This document shows positions 15,101 to 30,100 of a DNA stretch of 64,000 nt, piece by piece (the stretch's first letter is position 1; each line of letters opens with the position of its first letter). Below the pieces are notes generated by a model. The model ran no database searches, was not told where the DNA came from, and worked only from the letters and a program-made list of their open reading frames with translations. The stretch is taken from NCBI GenBank assembly GCA_963930775.1, contig OZ005694.1, positions 4,829,054 to 4,893,053 of the forward strand, given 5' to 3'. The translations under genes were made by a program, and so were the position numbers. The stretch is from Cliona cf. orientalis (lineage: Eukaryota; Porifera; Demospongiae; Clionaida; Clionaidae).

Positions 15101-18100
15101 CAACACCGATCTCCATACCAGTGCTACCTGGCTCAGGTGAGACTCGCTTACATAGTTTCTGTGAACATTTCTCTTCCACTGCAAAAGTTAGCTACCCCGC
15201 TGGGTACCTTGGCTACAGTAATTTCTTTCAAACAGGCTGCACAGGCATCAACCCGATACCTAGCCCGCCTAGGTGTGCCGCGTGCACTGACGCCAACCTT
15301 ACATGCACCATGTAATAACATGTTCAATGGTTCAATTACAATACTTGCAAGTACAAGCTTTCCTGCTTTGCCGTGAATAGGCCCCCCACTCACTTTGCAA
15401 TGCGCCGATGAGCGACAAGGCTGCCTGTGCACGAAAGGATCTAGAATCCTGGATAGGACTGCTAAACCACACATGCAAAGTGGTCCGTTCAGGGAGATCC
15501 TTCCTACGGAGGATATTGGACCTGCTCCATGCAGTAAACACATCTCAGCCCATCATTCGCCTCAACCATAGCTTCCTTGCCGACCTTGCTTGATGGCGCA
15601 CGTTCCTGACTCGATGGAACGGAGTATCATTCTTACCCCCACCATCCCTCCTACCAGAGACCTATGGAGTGTGGCATGGGGACCACTGGCCGCAAAAGAA
15701 CTCGTCCCTATCATTCTGGCCAGCGCAGCCTGGAGCAGAGCATGGCAGGGGGAGAGCATGGCAGGGACGCCAAGTCTTTTGCCGATGCAATAATCAAGTG
15801 GAAGTGGCCTACCTAATATCAGAACAAGTGAGGATAAAGGAATCATGTACCTACTGAGGTGCCTAGTTTTTATCGAGACAACCCACCAATGTTTTCTCCA
15901 CCCTACTTACATAGACACCAAGTCCAACCATTTAGCCGATGACTTATCCAGCAATAATGTCTCCTCTTTTCTCCTCAAGGTTCCCACGGCCAAGCCTCAC
16001 TCAACCCAGGTGTCGCAAACACGGTATTCGATTAACTATGGTATACAGTGAAATTAATAATTCACATAACAGTACCGTAGAATCCTGCAATTACGCACTA
16101 ATTAAGGTATCAAATTTGCGTGTTTGAGAGGTCTATTCTTTGTCATGCCTATCCATAGTCTAGAAATTACAGAGATTGCGTGCCCATGTGGCATTCATCG
16201 GTAAGCAGTCATTTGTGTCATATTATGCCTTACTTTGTCGTTTCTCTCGAGTTTTGCCCATCAAACAGCCAGAGAAATTACAGAGATTGCGTGCCCACGT
16301 GGCATTCATCGGTCAGCAATGATCATCATGCGGGAATGTAAGGATCCTGAATATATATAAGCTCCCTCACCACTTTTGCCCAAATCTTGTTTGTGTACTT
16401 TTTGATCCTGCCATTCCTACTTCATCCTTCAATTTTATTCAATTATGCCCCCCTTACATAAGCCCCCCTGCACTTTTAGCTCAAGTTCCTGCATAGGTAG
16501 TTTTAATTTTGCTTTGTGTATAAGCTCCCCCCCTCCCTGACTGTACAAGGTGGCTATTAGTATCCAAAAGCCAAGTTAACACACTAAGTAGAAGAAAAGG
16601 AATAGGGAAGAAGAAAAGTCTTAGGGGTCTATAAAGCGTATTATGCCACAATTTTTATATGAACGCGCAGAATGGGTCGAAACTAAGGATTTGACCTTGG
16701 GCAATTTTGATTCACATCTTAGAATTAAAGTTACGGCCCTTTGAAGTTATCCCATATGTTTGTATAGGAAGCCATGCATTTGCAACGTTTTCCGCCCACG
16801 CGCGCGCGCTTATCGACGTGACGACCATTACCCACTTAGGTCAAATAGATGTGTAGGCTGCCTGCTTGCATTATATGGCTATACTGTGCATCCAGCTCAA
16901 CTATGTGATTGTTTTTGGACAATTTAGTGTGTGGTCTCCTTGAAAAAAAAAGTAGCTAAGGCTAGCGAACCAGTCATTTGTGTCATATTATGCCTTACTT
17001 TTGTCATTTTTCTCGAGTTTTGCCCATCAAACAGCCAGAGAAATTATAGAGATTGCATGCCCACGCGGCATTAATGGCACAATGGTCGTCATGCGGGAAT
17101 GTAAGGATCCTGAATATAAGCCCCCTCCCCACTTTTGCCCAATGCTAGCGGGGGGGGGGGGGGGGGGGCACAATCACGCGGTTCTACACTTGCCACAGGT
17201 AAAATAATATTATAAAGAGTCAAAATGGACTTCTTCACAGTATAGGATTAAGTTAAACATGAGATCAATTTTACAATAATTATGGAGCATACGCAGAAGA
17301 TTTTAAAAAAATTGGTGTTTTTCTGTTCATCGATTATTCATGCTTTCAATTTTTAGTCTGTTGCTTGACAATGCCTTTTATAGGTATAGGATACGCCAAA
17401 GACCAAAGTAAGGCAAAGGAAGGCAAACAAAGCCTATACTAAGCAAATATGAACGTGGAATGCAACAACTATTCAGTAAATTACAAGACTTACAGTGTGT
17501 ATTATAACCTTTTGTTGATGATCTAACAAATGTCAGACCACCCCAGTTTGGTCGGACATCACCAATATTCCTATCTGTGCTGAATAGCCTCCTGCTTAAC
17601 CTGTTCTGTAATAATACACTCACATTGTCGAAATGTTCTGCTATAGTGCTTCACTGGCTGCTAGCCATCTAGATCAGCTAACTGAAATCTGAAGTGAAGC
17701 TCTATGGAACAAAATCAGAATATAATATAAGATAGCTATAATAATATTACCGTAAACTCTGGTTATTAAGCGCACCTCGCTATTAAGTGCACATTATTTA
17801 TTAAGCGCATGCCCTCTTCTAGTCATAAGCTATTGTTTATTAAGCGCATGCGCTTAATAGGCGTGGCGTTCTATGAACCTGACCTTGACCGGCTGGAAAG
17901 TATTTGGAGTCAGGTATCTTTGGAGAAATGATGGCCACGAATAACGTTATCATGCAAGAAGATCGACAAATCGCCAGCACTCGTCATCTTGAGCGGCAAC
18001 TGTAAACGCTAAAGTGCTCGATCGAGCGAGCGCTAGTGCTAGCTGGCCTCGCATCCATCACGTGCCCAAACGTTTGTGGGCGTGGTTATGTGCCATATAA

Positions 18101-21100
18101 GTGCATATCCTTTATTAAGCGCATACTGTCATTCCGCTTACCGCTATAGGCGCATGCGCTTATTAACCAGAGTCTACGGTATTACAACAAAAATTTAATG
18201 TAGATAATAGAAGTTAATATCTTCCTAGTCTAGTTGCAGAGAGTGCTTTTTTTGCGACTGACATCACTGGGATTAAACAAAATTTTAATATAATCATGAA
18301 CACAAAAGTAGATCTACAGATTGCTCAATGCATGTGTGCACTGGGTGTGCTCTACATACTCCAGCCAACAACTGCCCATGCACATGATGTAGCTTTCTCT
18401 TAGACTAGTTAATCGATAGCTATGTGATATTAGTAGTCCACTCTACCGTTCCATTCCAAAAATCCAGTCCACTGAGTTTATATACCCAGGCTTGATGGAC
18501 TTTTAGCTGCCTCGTCAGATAGTTATGTGGTTTGCCCAGCCTATCAGCCAATGGAGTGTGGCCAAACCATAGTTAATATTATGACAATATGGAGTTTTTT
18601 CCAGCACAGCACTTGATTGTACAATACTTAGCTGACTCATGTATCGGCCCCCTATCTTTGCAAATCCCAGCCAACAGAAGAATGAGCACTGATAGTTTTG
18701 TGAAATCTAGGATGCCTGTACACTGGGTCATATTTCCTCAATCAGATGACACCTTTGAACACTTAAATTGTGGGTACATTTTCTAATAAGCTATACCACG
18801 TTTATGAGTGCATGTGCTACATGTGTGATGTTTAATTGTAATGTCTTCTTATAATATATTGTTATAGAGAGAAATACAAAATACTTTCCACCAATTTTAG
18901 GTAATTAATTTCAGTTTACCTCTATTTTTATGCAGTGGATTACTACTCAATCCTTGCTGAGAGATATGAGGAACTTACTGAAGAAAAAACTGACAGAGTC
19001 TTACCAGATGTCAAGTTTGTCCGTCCGGTAATAGTTCAACCAACTCAGCGTAACACACGCAGAAAATATACAACCCCCCAAACTGATATAGACGAAATAC
19101 CTGGAGAAAAGGTTGACTTCAATTATGATCATCTTCTGGAGGAACAAGAAGAAGGCACAAGAATCCTGTTGCAAGGTAGACCAGGATGTGGAAAATCAAG
19201 ATTGATGAAGCAGATCTCTCGTGAATTAGCAAAAAAACACCTCAGTAGTACAGATCGTAAGTTTGTCATATTTGTCAAGCTGCGTGAACTGTCTGAACAA
19301 GAATTTGATGAAAATAATGGATTGAAATGCCTTCTGTGCACTGCTGGAGTTAATCTTCCTGATGTTGCCAAGGAAACCCTATTGTCATCAAAGTTTGATC
19401 ACCAAGGAAGCAATGTTATCTTCCTTTTTGATGGCTTGGATGAGTGTATTCCAAAAGATAAAAGTACCACTCTCATTCGCAACATTTTCATGAACAGGGA
19501 GACTGCATTCAAAAATTCCATTGTTATTATGTCATCCCGCCCAAGTGCTACCTGTGATTTCCAAGAGGAAAACCGTATTGAAATTGTCGAAATTTTTGGT
19601 TTTAAGACAGATGAAGTCTTTAAATATCTGCAATATGTGGAAAATCTTACGGATGCGAAAAAGGAGAATCTTACAAAGCACTTGAAAGACAATCCAACGA
19701 TAATGAATATGTGCTATCTCCCCCTTTATTGCGCTATGCTTGTGCAATTATCTAAGAGTGTGGATGATGTGAGGGAACTACCGAAAACTGAAAGTGGATT
19801 TTACGAGCATTTTACTCTTTCTACCTGGAATCGTTACATTAGAAATCGAAGTGACAACCGGTCACATGCAGGTGGACAACTGCCGACATTTATCAGTCTT
19901 AAACAGAAAGATGATTTCAAGGAGATATGTAAAGTTGCTTATGATAGAACGAAAGACTCCAAGCAGGAACTCACAGCTGATAATTTCTCTGAAAAACAAG
20001 ATTTTGACTTACTTGTTAGTGAACAAGTTGTTGTACCTGTAGGTGGTGCAGAAGTGATGAGTTACTCCTTTGTCCACTTAACCTTCCAGGAATATCTCAC
20101 TGCCATCTACATAGCTTGGTATCTGGAAGAGTCCCAGCAAGACGCTATTGTAACAGAGCACTGTAGTAATGAAAATTTTCTTGTCATATGGCAGTTTCTT
20201 TTTGGCATCTTGGAGTCTTACTCAGATGAATTATTTAGTAAAATCCAAGGTGCTACCCCAAATGACCATATGCTTCATGTCAAGTGTGCCTACGAATCTC
20301 AGGATCGCAAAGCGTGTGATAAAGTTCTTGTCTTTCATGACCATAGCCTAACGTTAACCAACATTCGCCCTTCTGACCTGCCCTGTCTCACTTACGTTTT
20401 GGAGAGTATCGATACTCCTACAGCTGAGTGCAAGTTGAAGTTCAGGTCTTGTAATTTTGGTGAAAAAGATGCCCACACTTTCTTGGAGGGAGTTGGTCAC
20501 CGTCAACTTTCATTAGCAGTCGAGTATGTTGATGCTTTGTATTGGTGTATTATAATACCACATCATTTCATAATTCTCTAATTATCCACCATAGTGGGGG
20601 TGAGGCTGCACAATCGATGCTCAATGATATCTGTGATGTGAAAGTACCTGGCTTGAAAGAATTAAAGTAAGTTATTTCTTCATATTGTTGCATGGAAGTA
20701 TAATAGTACAAAGGATATGTGTGCCTTTTATTAGCATCTTTCCTGAGTCCTGAGACTCCCATTTGCCCCGTGCACATAATATTATGTAAAGGGTGTATAA
20801 TAATTCTCTATTTTTAGTTGTTGGTAATAATTAGCTATAGAATGGCTAAAGGGACAGTGGATTATATTCTCAAGATCAAGCAGCGTGTTGATGGTGACGA
20901 TGATTCTCTCTCTATGGGGAGTGTGACTATGATCATCAGATCAGCCTATCATGGAGGCAACCAATCACAAATCTTGTGATTTGCAAGAAACATGCATTGA
21001 CATCACTGAAGATGATCTCGATACCACACAATCCAGCACAGTGCAGGTGGCTCTTTCTCTTTTGGGGATGAGTCAACATGGAGCACCACCATCAAGTAGC

Positions 21101-24100
21101 TAAACATCCATATAACTATTCACCTCACCAATAGACCCTACTCGTGACTTCATTCTCATCATCACTTGGCCTGTTTTTCTCACAGTTACACACCTGATGG
21201 AAAAGATTATGAAGTGGCCAGGATGATAGTCGATGGATTGTGAGCATTCTTGTTACTCAGTGTGTTGCTGGGTATAAACTGTCTACCATCCAACTGTTGC
21301 TGGTCTCGAGCGAGATCCGTATCGTAGGTATTCCATGAGATGTTTTGGTTTATACTTTGTTGACGATACCCCCACTTGGAGAAGAATTGCAGGCATGATA
21401 GTCTCAGATAAACTCATTCATGTTTGGCTAAGCCTATGAGCACCCCCCCCCCCCCACCCCATCTTGACCTTGATGTTGATGAAACAAGAATCAAGTTTCC
21501 GCATGATACATCATTTTTATATAACAATTCTGCTTTTGCAAGGATACATTTAGCATACTGGAACAGTACATGTTGCTAATGCAAGTATGGGTTGCTGCAG
21601 GGAGCGCATTAGCTATTTCTAGAGTTTAGAGGGTTTTACACACTGAAGCCCGTTTTTCGCCAAATGCGACTGATTCATTGTGCTTACTAGTCGCTCAGGT
21701 ACCTAGATCTCGAGATATGGCAAATTTTCTGCTAACGACAACAACGACAACTACAACAACGACAATGATGACACGACCGATTACTTTACCCCTTGCGCAT
21801 GTGCGCGGGGTAATAACATGATCTTGTCTCATAGCTATCAATATTACACGATAATTAGCAAGAGAATGGCTAAAGGGACAGTGGATTATATGCTCAAGCA
21901 GTGTGTTGATGACTCTCTCTCTATATATATGGGGAGTGTGACTATCATCCAGATCAGCCTATCACGGTAGCAACCAATGACAAATCTTGTAATTTGCAAC
22001 GAACAGTTACATCACTGAAGATGATCTCAATACCACACAATCCAACGCAGTGCAGGTGGCTCCTCCTTTTCTGGGGATCATGAGCCAACATGGAGCACCA
22101 CCATCGAGTAGCTAAACATCCATGTACTAACTATTCACATCACTAATAAACCCTACTAATGACTTCATTCTCATCATCACCAACTAACTTGGAGATTTGG
22201 GCTATTCTTCTGGCAAACTGCATGCATGCATGCACTGTAAAAACTCAAGGGTTGTTTCAATCCATTTGGGTTACCTCAGTTGCAAAAGAAATGTCTCAGT
22301 AACTCACATAGTCCATTGTAAACTCACATTCAGTCGTATAGCCCATTGACTACTATATAATAGTTAAGTAATGCCACGGTAAGGTATTTTAGTTTCTACT
22401 ACATTAGTAATGAATTAATCAATTGAGATATTGCTACAACAATTCAATTGATTAACTCATTACTGGTTCAATAACTCAACTGATTAACTTGTTACTAATG
22501 TAGTAGAAATAAAATACTTTACATTACTTAACCATTAGTAGTCAATGGGCTATACGACTGAATATGAGCTATTCTGTTTACAATGGGCTACATTCCTTTT
22601 GCAACTGAGGTAACCCAAATGGATTGAAACAACCCTTGAGTTTTTACAGTGGCGCATGCAGATATGAATTTTGTAGCAGATATTCCAAGATTTTTCCAAG
22701 TTAAAGTTTTTTTAAAAAGCACATGCATGTAGATGATGTGATTTCCCTTTCTACTGTAGCTATATCAGTAGTCTGTCAAAAACGGTGAGCATTAGATCTA
22801 CTAAAACAATTGGAATAGCTATAAGCCTTAAAATTCAAGGGAAAAGGAGACTGAATTTGTAATTATGGTCATGTATGCACACTGTTCTTCTCTATGAGCC
22901 ACATAGATGGGTAGGGAGAGTATTTTTTAACTACTATAATTCCTAATCTTAAAGCGGCTAGGCTCCTAAGTGGCTCTGAAGTTAGGCTTTCCTGAGCAAA
23001 TTAACTACAGGCAATGGCAGGGATTTATGTGCCTAGAGCCAAGCAAGATGTATTGGATGGGAAGATTACTTCTTAGGTTTAGGATTGCTTAACTTAGTAG
23101 AGGTGAAGCTACTGAATTTTCATGTATATTTGGGATATCCACTTAAACATTTTGTATCTTTTTTATTGCAGGATTTGTGGGTACTTTGATCAAGTCAAAG
23201 CTAAAGGAAGTGTCCATAAGAACTGCAGTAATCTTAAGTCACTGACGTAAGTCACAATTATTCAACGGTGAGGCCAGGTAGTATTGAGCATAGTTGTGTC
23301 ATAAATGGTACTAATAGATATTATAATATATTCTCCCAATACTTAAACCAAGAAAGTGCAGTGTCAGAACACTTGGCCTGGGGATTGATAAGAAAGCTAT
23401 TAATTTATAGGTTGAGCAGTTTATTTTCTTCACTCTCGTACTAGTCAGACTCCATACCGGGGCAGGGGCTGGAGGGGCTACATTTCCAACTCCTTCCAGG
23501 AAGGAGGGTAAATCCCAATCACTTTTCCAGAACCATTGTTGTAAACCACTCTGTATAGATCAGAGATACCGTATTGATGGTGGACTGTCAGGCAGTGCAA
23601 GCTTGAAATGTGTCTAAGATACATGTACTATATCCAGGCGAAGATCTCATCTTTGTTGACTAGTATCACAAATCTGCTTCTTTATAGTACATGCAACAGT
23701 GAAGTGGGCACGCAAGCCCGACCACTTACATTGTCATTGCGCCGCCCCTGCCAAAAGCGGGGAGCTTGTACCATGATAGTGTCCCTAGAGAAGCGCCCAT
23801 GTACCACATTTCAAGGGGTCAATGTAGCAGCTTCTATTATATGCAGTTTATGTCTTGGGTGAGCGCCCATGTGGGCCAAAATCGCTAGTGATGTTTAAGT
23901 ACCCATGGGTGCTTACCCAGGAACCTACAGTATTTGGATTAAACTTATTATAAGTGCTGCATGAAAGCAGAAGAGGATTGCTATAACTATGCTATTAGTT
24001 ATTACACAGGCGCCGGCTCAAGTGCCACACAACAAATAATATATTGGCACGTAGCTCCATAAAGCACAAGGGCTGCAACTGATATTATTGCATGAATAAC

Positions 24101-27100
24101 TACCAAAGGGCCTTTTTCTAGGCTGTGTGCCCCAGAGGGACGCAAGACTTTTCAAAAAAAAAAAACTATTTCTTGATGAATTTATTCAAAGGTGCTCTAA
24201 AAAGAACAGGCTGGCTGATCAATTTCAACACTTACTTGGACCGAAGGTAGAAGTCCTGAGCTAGCTAGAAGACCAAGTTACTGCCGTGCACTCTATGAAC
24301 AGATATCTGGTGAGGTACAGCAGCTTGGATAGGTCTTGCTTATCAATAATCATATGCCAATATCTAAACTTTATGCTATGGTATATCAGCGCCTTTGATG
24401 TTGTGGGGCTTCATGCAATAAGGACTTGATCATGATCACCACTCAGTATGGTTTACAAGTCATTATCCGACTATAATCAAATGGCTCTATTGTTGTAGGT
24501 CAAAGTTAATAAATTACAGTATGGAGGCAGAAACTTGATTTATCGAGGCTTACCAATGAATGTACCATGTGGCACTGCGTGTGCTATGCGGCCAAAAATC
24601 AGCACAGTACTACATAAATAATACCGGTCTCATTTTGAAGTGGAGTCTTGAGAGCCAGCCCAAGCTTGTATTCGAGCATGATTGGCAAAATATGTGTCTT
24701 ATAGGTGACCATATAACAGATGTAGTACCCAAATTAGATAATGTGATATATGCATCCGACCGATCTCGATGTTTGCTAATGAGCCAGCCATGACCCTCGA
24801 ATATTAATGCTCTATCTATAGCCTTTACCTTACAGAAATTTCTTTCGTTTCTGGGCCATTGGGTTGACAATATTTACAGCTGCAGAAGGTCTGTACTCTT
24901 TCGTGCATGCGATCGTGAGTGTGATTACTAAGACCACACCCCCAGCTAATCGCCTAGTGTGATACGTGCCATGCCCCCTTGGAGAACCCAGCCTCTATTC
25001 GAGATCCGGCGTTAATTTGGGGGAAGCTTCTATTCAAGCATATATTATGGTAGGCATATTAGGGCCATAATGGTTGCTTTGTGTGTGTTTAATTTCTATG
25101 CTGGCTGCTGCATATGTGTAATATTTTGTAACTGAAAATACTTCCTCCTACCTAAGATGCGCATGCCCCGCATGCAACATTATCACCACATATTGGTGTT
25201 GGGCAACTGTGCGAGCACATGCTGCCATATTATGTTGTAATAGTATACAATAGAAAAGGGAAAAACAAGAAAGAAAAGTACATAAATCAGGTCAGTGCGA
25301 ACAACATCGGATTTTTTAAACAGCTGGGATGGGCCAAATGAAATTGTAATTTAATTTAGAATATGCGGCCAACATATTCAAGGAAAAAAATCCCTCTAAA
25401 AAACCTCAGTGAGGAAAAATTGAGAGGAAAAAACCAACTGAAAAGCATCCCAGGTCCTATATATTGGTAGATGTTATGCCAATATTAATAATAATTGTTC
25501 CGGATTTTCCAGTCCCAGTTGCATCCTATATAGGCCGATCGTCGACGGGGTGATAGATCTACCTGGGCTAAATATACAATGCATGAAGTACCATTCTTAA
25601 ATGTACAACTTATGCCAGGTTAGCTGCTTGGGTCCAGGGTCTCTAGAACTTCTGAGGTCCTCTGAGGCTCCATGACTATACCGGCCCTGTGGAACTCTCG
25701 ATGGCAGCAACGAGAGGAAAAATTTTTCTTGACCAATGGCAGCGGGAGCAGTTGCCAGAGAGAATGTCACAGTCCTCTAGGCTCTGGCCTTAAATCCTGC
25801 GTCCTATGGCGCCAAAACCTTCAAATCAGCCAGTACAAACCCCATCTCATAGACGCATACCATGCCTGCAGCAATCACCAGCCCCACCCCCATGCGCATG
25901 CACAATATCAACAGTAGGAGCCTAATTTCCGTCTAATTCATTGCATTCAACCGACAGAAAATATACATTTGAAGTTGTGGCTACACTAGTGCAGGGTGCC
26001 AATCACCACTGCTTTCTCACTTTTTGATATGCCCCAAGGACAGATGACTTCTTTTCAATGAAAGCATAAGTATACCTAGTGATTGCTGCACATGCAACAT
26101 CACTAATTTGCCACTGCATGATCACACTAAAATTGTGACTGTTACTACCGTAGATTGGGAAATTTTTATCGTTAAAAATTTTTCGCCAGTTGCTTAGGTG
26201 GCGAAAATTAAACGCGTGAAATATTTGGGTAATGTATGACGACCTATACCAAGTTCAGCCTGGCGGCGAAAATTAGACTACACGAAAAATTTACAAGTGA
26301 AATATTTTACTGACGAAAATATCCCGATCTACGGTATATCATTATTAGAATGCCTTCTGTGTATGAATGTTTGCTGCATCTTTTCCATAGAGCTAACCTA
26401 TCTCCAAGCCTCTGACCAATCCTTTACTTCACTTTGGAGCTAGAGCACTTTATTCACAATCGTACCTCAATCACCAAAGAAGTGTGAATTACAGCCCGAA
26501 GGCATTACTATGCATGTGCTGCAAATCAGTTAAGGTCGACTTGGGCGGGGAAATTTGAAATGAACTAGTCTCAAACTTTATTACCGATAATGAAAGAACT
26601 GCTTCTTCTTTAGTGTATAAGGTACTAAGAAAGAACTGCTTATTCTTCAGTTTATAAGGTGCTAAGAAAGTGAATCAGTGTTCACTAGTTCGACGATTGT
26701 ACAATATCATGTAGCTATATCTAGAATAGCCCGGTTGCAAAAATTCCATTAGCAACGGGATCCATGCACGGATGCTGTGCAGGACAGTTAGATTGAGGTG
26801 CGTATATATATAAGTATGAACATAATATTATTTGAACTTACTTTTAGCTAGGCGATAGTAAATGTTAGTGGAAAATAGTTGTTTGGCAATCATTTTGACA
26901 TGAAGTACTAAGAGCGTGCATTAATGCACTATGTACATGTTATTCTTTACAGCAGCCATCCTCATGAGCTTCTTTGTGCTAAACTGGCACTAGTATACTA
27001 TGCAAGTGTATATGACACTGATATCTGATGCATAACTGGTGTCATTTTCATTCTTGTGGGTTAGAGGTTGTTGTGACCGTATGGCATGATTGTTCAAGCT

Positions 27101-30100
27101 TAGGAACCCTGTTTATTATTAGCTAGTGAGCAGGATATCATGCCAAGGGTTGACAAAAGTGCTTTCACTAGATATGCAGTGTTTACTCTAGCTGTTTCTA
27201 ATCAAGAAGGTCTCAGGGAAATAACTACACTCAAGATTCTACTTAATGCTTGTATAGAATTAGAACCGTCTGAAACAAGTCTAATTCTGTGACCTATAAT
27301 TCGATTGATATTTTGTCATTTATACAGACTTGATAATGTTGATATCAGCAATCTTGAACTTAAGGAAGGACTCGAGCACTGGTCTACCTCATTGGAGATC
27401 CTAAAGTAATTGTAATTATGGAAATACACATTATCATATGGCGGGTATTTTTGTGGACACTAATATTGTAATTTCCAGGATTGACTTACCTGTCACAAAA
27501 TTTCCATCTATAAAAAGTAATGCCTCTAGAGTAACACTAGTAGCGTGCACGTGTGGAAGGTATTGTGGGAGCAAAGCCAAGCATAGTAGAGGCCATGCAT
27601 CTGTGATACCGGTAGCAAACAGCAATCGCTACAGTCATCTAGCTTATGATCGTAAATTAACCACACTGTCACTGACCTTTGTATCCTTTATGGAGAGGTG
27701 GTGTTCTGGGTTGAACTGCGTGGTCGATGGGCAGGTTGGTTCAGGGTTTTATACAGGATTTTTTCCCAGGGGGGGAATACAATCAATGGTAATACTATCA
27801 TTGCGTGCATAGCACGCCCAGACTAGGGGATCTGGGGGCATCCCCCCCCCCAGGAAATTTTTTTAATTTTATAACCTCTGAGACTGCTTCTGGTGGCTTC
27901 TGAGACAACATCTCAGTTTGGTTTGTTACCGCACGTTTTCACCTTTTTCATGACACATCTTATGGGCATAGCCACCCATTGATCAAAATTTGCACTTGGT
28001 TTGAGGGATGTATCTGTGACATAATCAGCACATGCTCTGTCATCAACATACCCATGCAAGCTTGCAAAAGTCCAGTTGATCAGTAAGGCGATAGTTGATT
28101 TTAGTCAGTTGGTAGAGAATTTTCAATGTGTTGTGCATTAAGCTATCAATGGCTGTTATTAACAAATATTATTACTATAATATATGGCAGTTTTCATGGG
28201 GGGAGCAAGTCAGGGGGGAAATCCCATGGTTCCCCCCCCCCCCCCCCCCCCCCCCCCAAATAAAACACTGACTCATGTAGAATCCATGAAATGCCAGGGT
28301 GAATACAGACTAAAGTAGACTTTTGTTGAGACTATGATGAACCTGTAGACTGCCAGTATGGACACGGTGACTGGGTGAGAACATGGAGTTAGACTACACT
28401 GCAACGTATGAACATATAATACTAGTGGTGATGAAAATCATCTGTGCGGGGCGAGCCTTCGCAAAAGTCACGAGATTTCTTTGAAAGCACACAGGCATGC
28501 ATGCGCACATGGGGTTGGTACCCCAATAGCTAGGCCTGAGAAGCTACCACGACAGTAAAGGTATCACAGATTGCTAGTACAATAGCTATAGTCCAATAAT
28601 GTTGATCACCTTTAGTAGTCTACATGCCATGACCACGAATCCAAGTACCTGTAGCCAGGCCCTGAGGGGATAAGCCTCCATGCAGTCATCTTAATGCTCA
28701 GGAAATCGGAGTCTACCAGTGATGTTAATCGTGGACCTGAGCTTGCCAGAGTGGTACAGCACTCACCTTTCCATTTTTATGCCTTTGTCTCTCAGATCGA
28801 TGGTGCAGTGCGGGCGTATGCGCATGCGCATGACGACCATTACCTTACACGTTCAAATATTAACTCTCTCCTCAATGAAATGATCACCCCACAAACATAC
28901 ATACAAGTATATATATAATTATATAAAACCGCTTCCTGTCTCTCGTGTATTTTGGGCTCGCTCAGGCTCACCCCGAATTATTTGAGCAGGATCACCCTGT
29001 TTGAGAGGATCTCCATGGCCATGTTCCAGATAAAACAGTCTGATCACTGCCAGATAGACTCCAGTGGTTTATGCAGACAACCTTTTCACTGAGGTATGCA
29101 ATAAATAACACAATGTGAGTTCAGATGCCAGCAGGATAGGGTGGATGTTATACTGGGAGGAAATGTTTTAAAGACCCGAATTTCACTTCTGTATGTTAAT
29201 CTTGTGGAAGAGGAAACTTTGGTTGCTTATAAAGTGAAGGTTAGAGTGGCAGGGATGGGGGTTTGTTATAGCCGGTCGTCTGAATTTTTTAACATATATA
29301 GACAAGAAAGTGTATCTGCGATAATTATCAACTCCCGCAACATTAATGTGTCTAGTAAGTACATGAAAGTTTCCTTTAGCAGCAATAAAGAAAAGGCATG
29401 AACCAAGAGCATCAGTTGTGTGGAGCAAGGAAGACACGACTTACACACATCAATCACCGCCTTGTGTTATCGCAATGGAATAAGATACGCTTGCATGCCA
29501 GCCCAATGCTTGCCCCATGCTTTGTATGCCATGACATTGGCATAATATAGTTCTATTGGCTTGCTGACTAGGTCTTGTGGCCATTCTTGGTTGAATCATA
29601 ATCCAGCCCAATATGCTAAAATACCAGAGGCAAATGTGATGTATGCCTGATCCTCCAATTAAGAGTTGCAAAGATGTACTGTGTAGGCCACATAGCAACC
29701 GATTATTGGCCTGTTAATGATAGTAGGTTTCTTTTAGAGCTGATTAATTTATTAATTTTGGTCATGGCTATTATGATCTTAAATTCTGGTAATTCGGATA
29801 ACAGAGCTGTAAGCTTGTCATCTGTGAATTTAGCCTCTTGATCAATTGTGTCCATCCAGTAGTGATAGACTGGAAGTTGGCCCTATAAATTTATGTAATA
29901 TGCCTAGATGGCTGTAGAGCTGCACCATGTCCATGAGGGCCACTATGCAAACATCCGTTTGGTGTGACTCTGCAAAGAAAAATCATCAAAGTTGTAAAAA
30001 TAGTACTTTTGGTGGAAATGATATCGCAGGATCCACTCAAGTCAGCAACCATATTGTAGTTAGTAGTGATAACCACACCAAATGAGTGGAGAATAGAATA

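Noticed and set aside
18589..18786. 65-codon frame just before the NACHT exon as a possible effector domain
   Set aside because: No acceptor/donor pair keeps phase 1 into 18936 and no death-fold or other motif is visible.
19399..19747. Minus-strand frames opposite the NACHT exon
   Set aside because: Shadows of the strongly supported plus-strand NACHT coding sequence.
27438..27812. 124-codon frame beginning after LRR exon 3
   Set aside because: It sits in the intron, overlaps a minus-strand frame and lacks domain or splice support.
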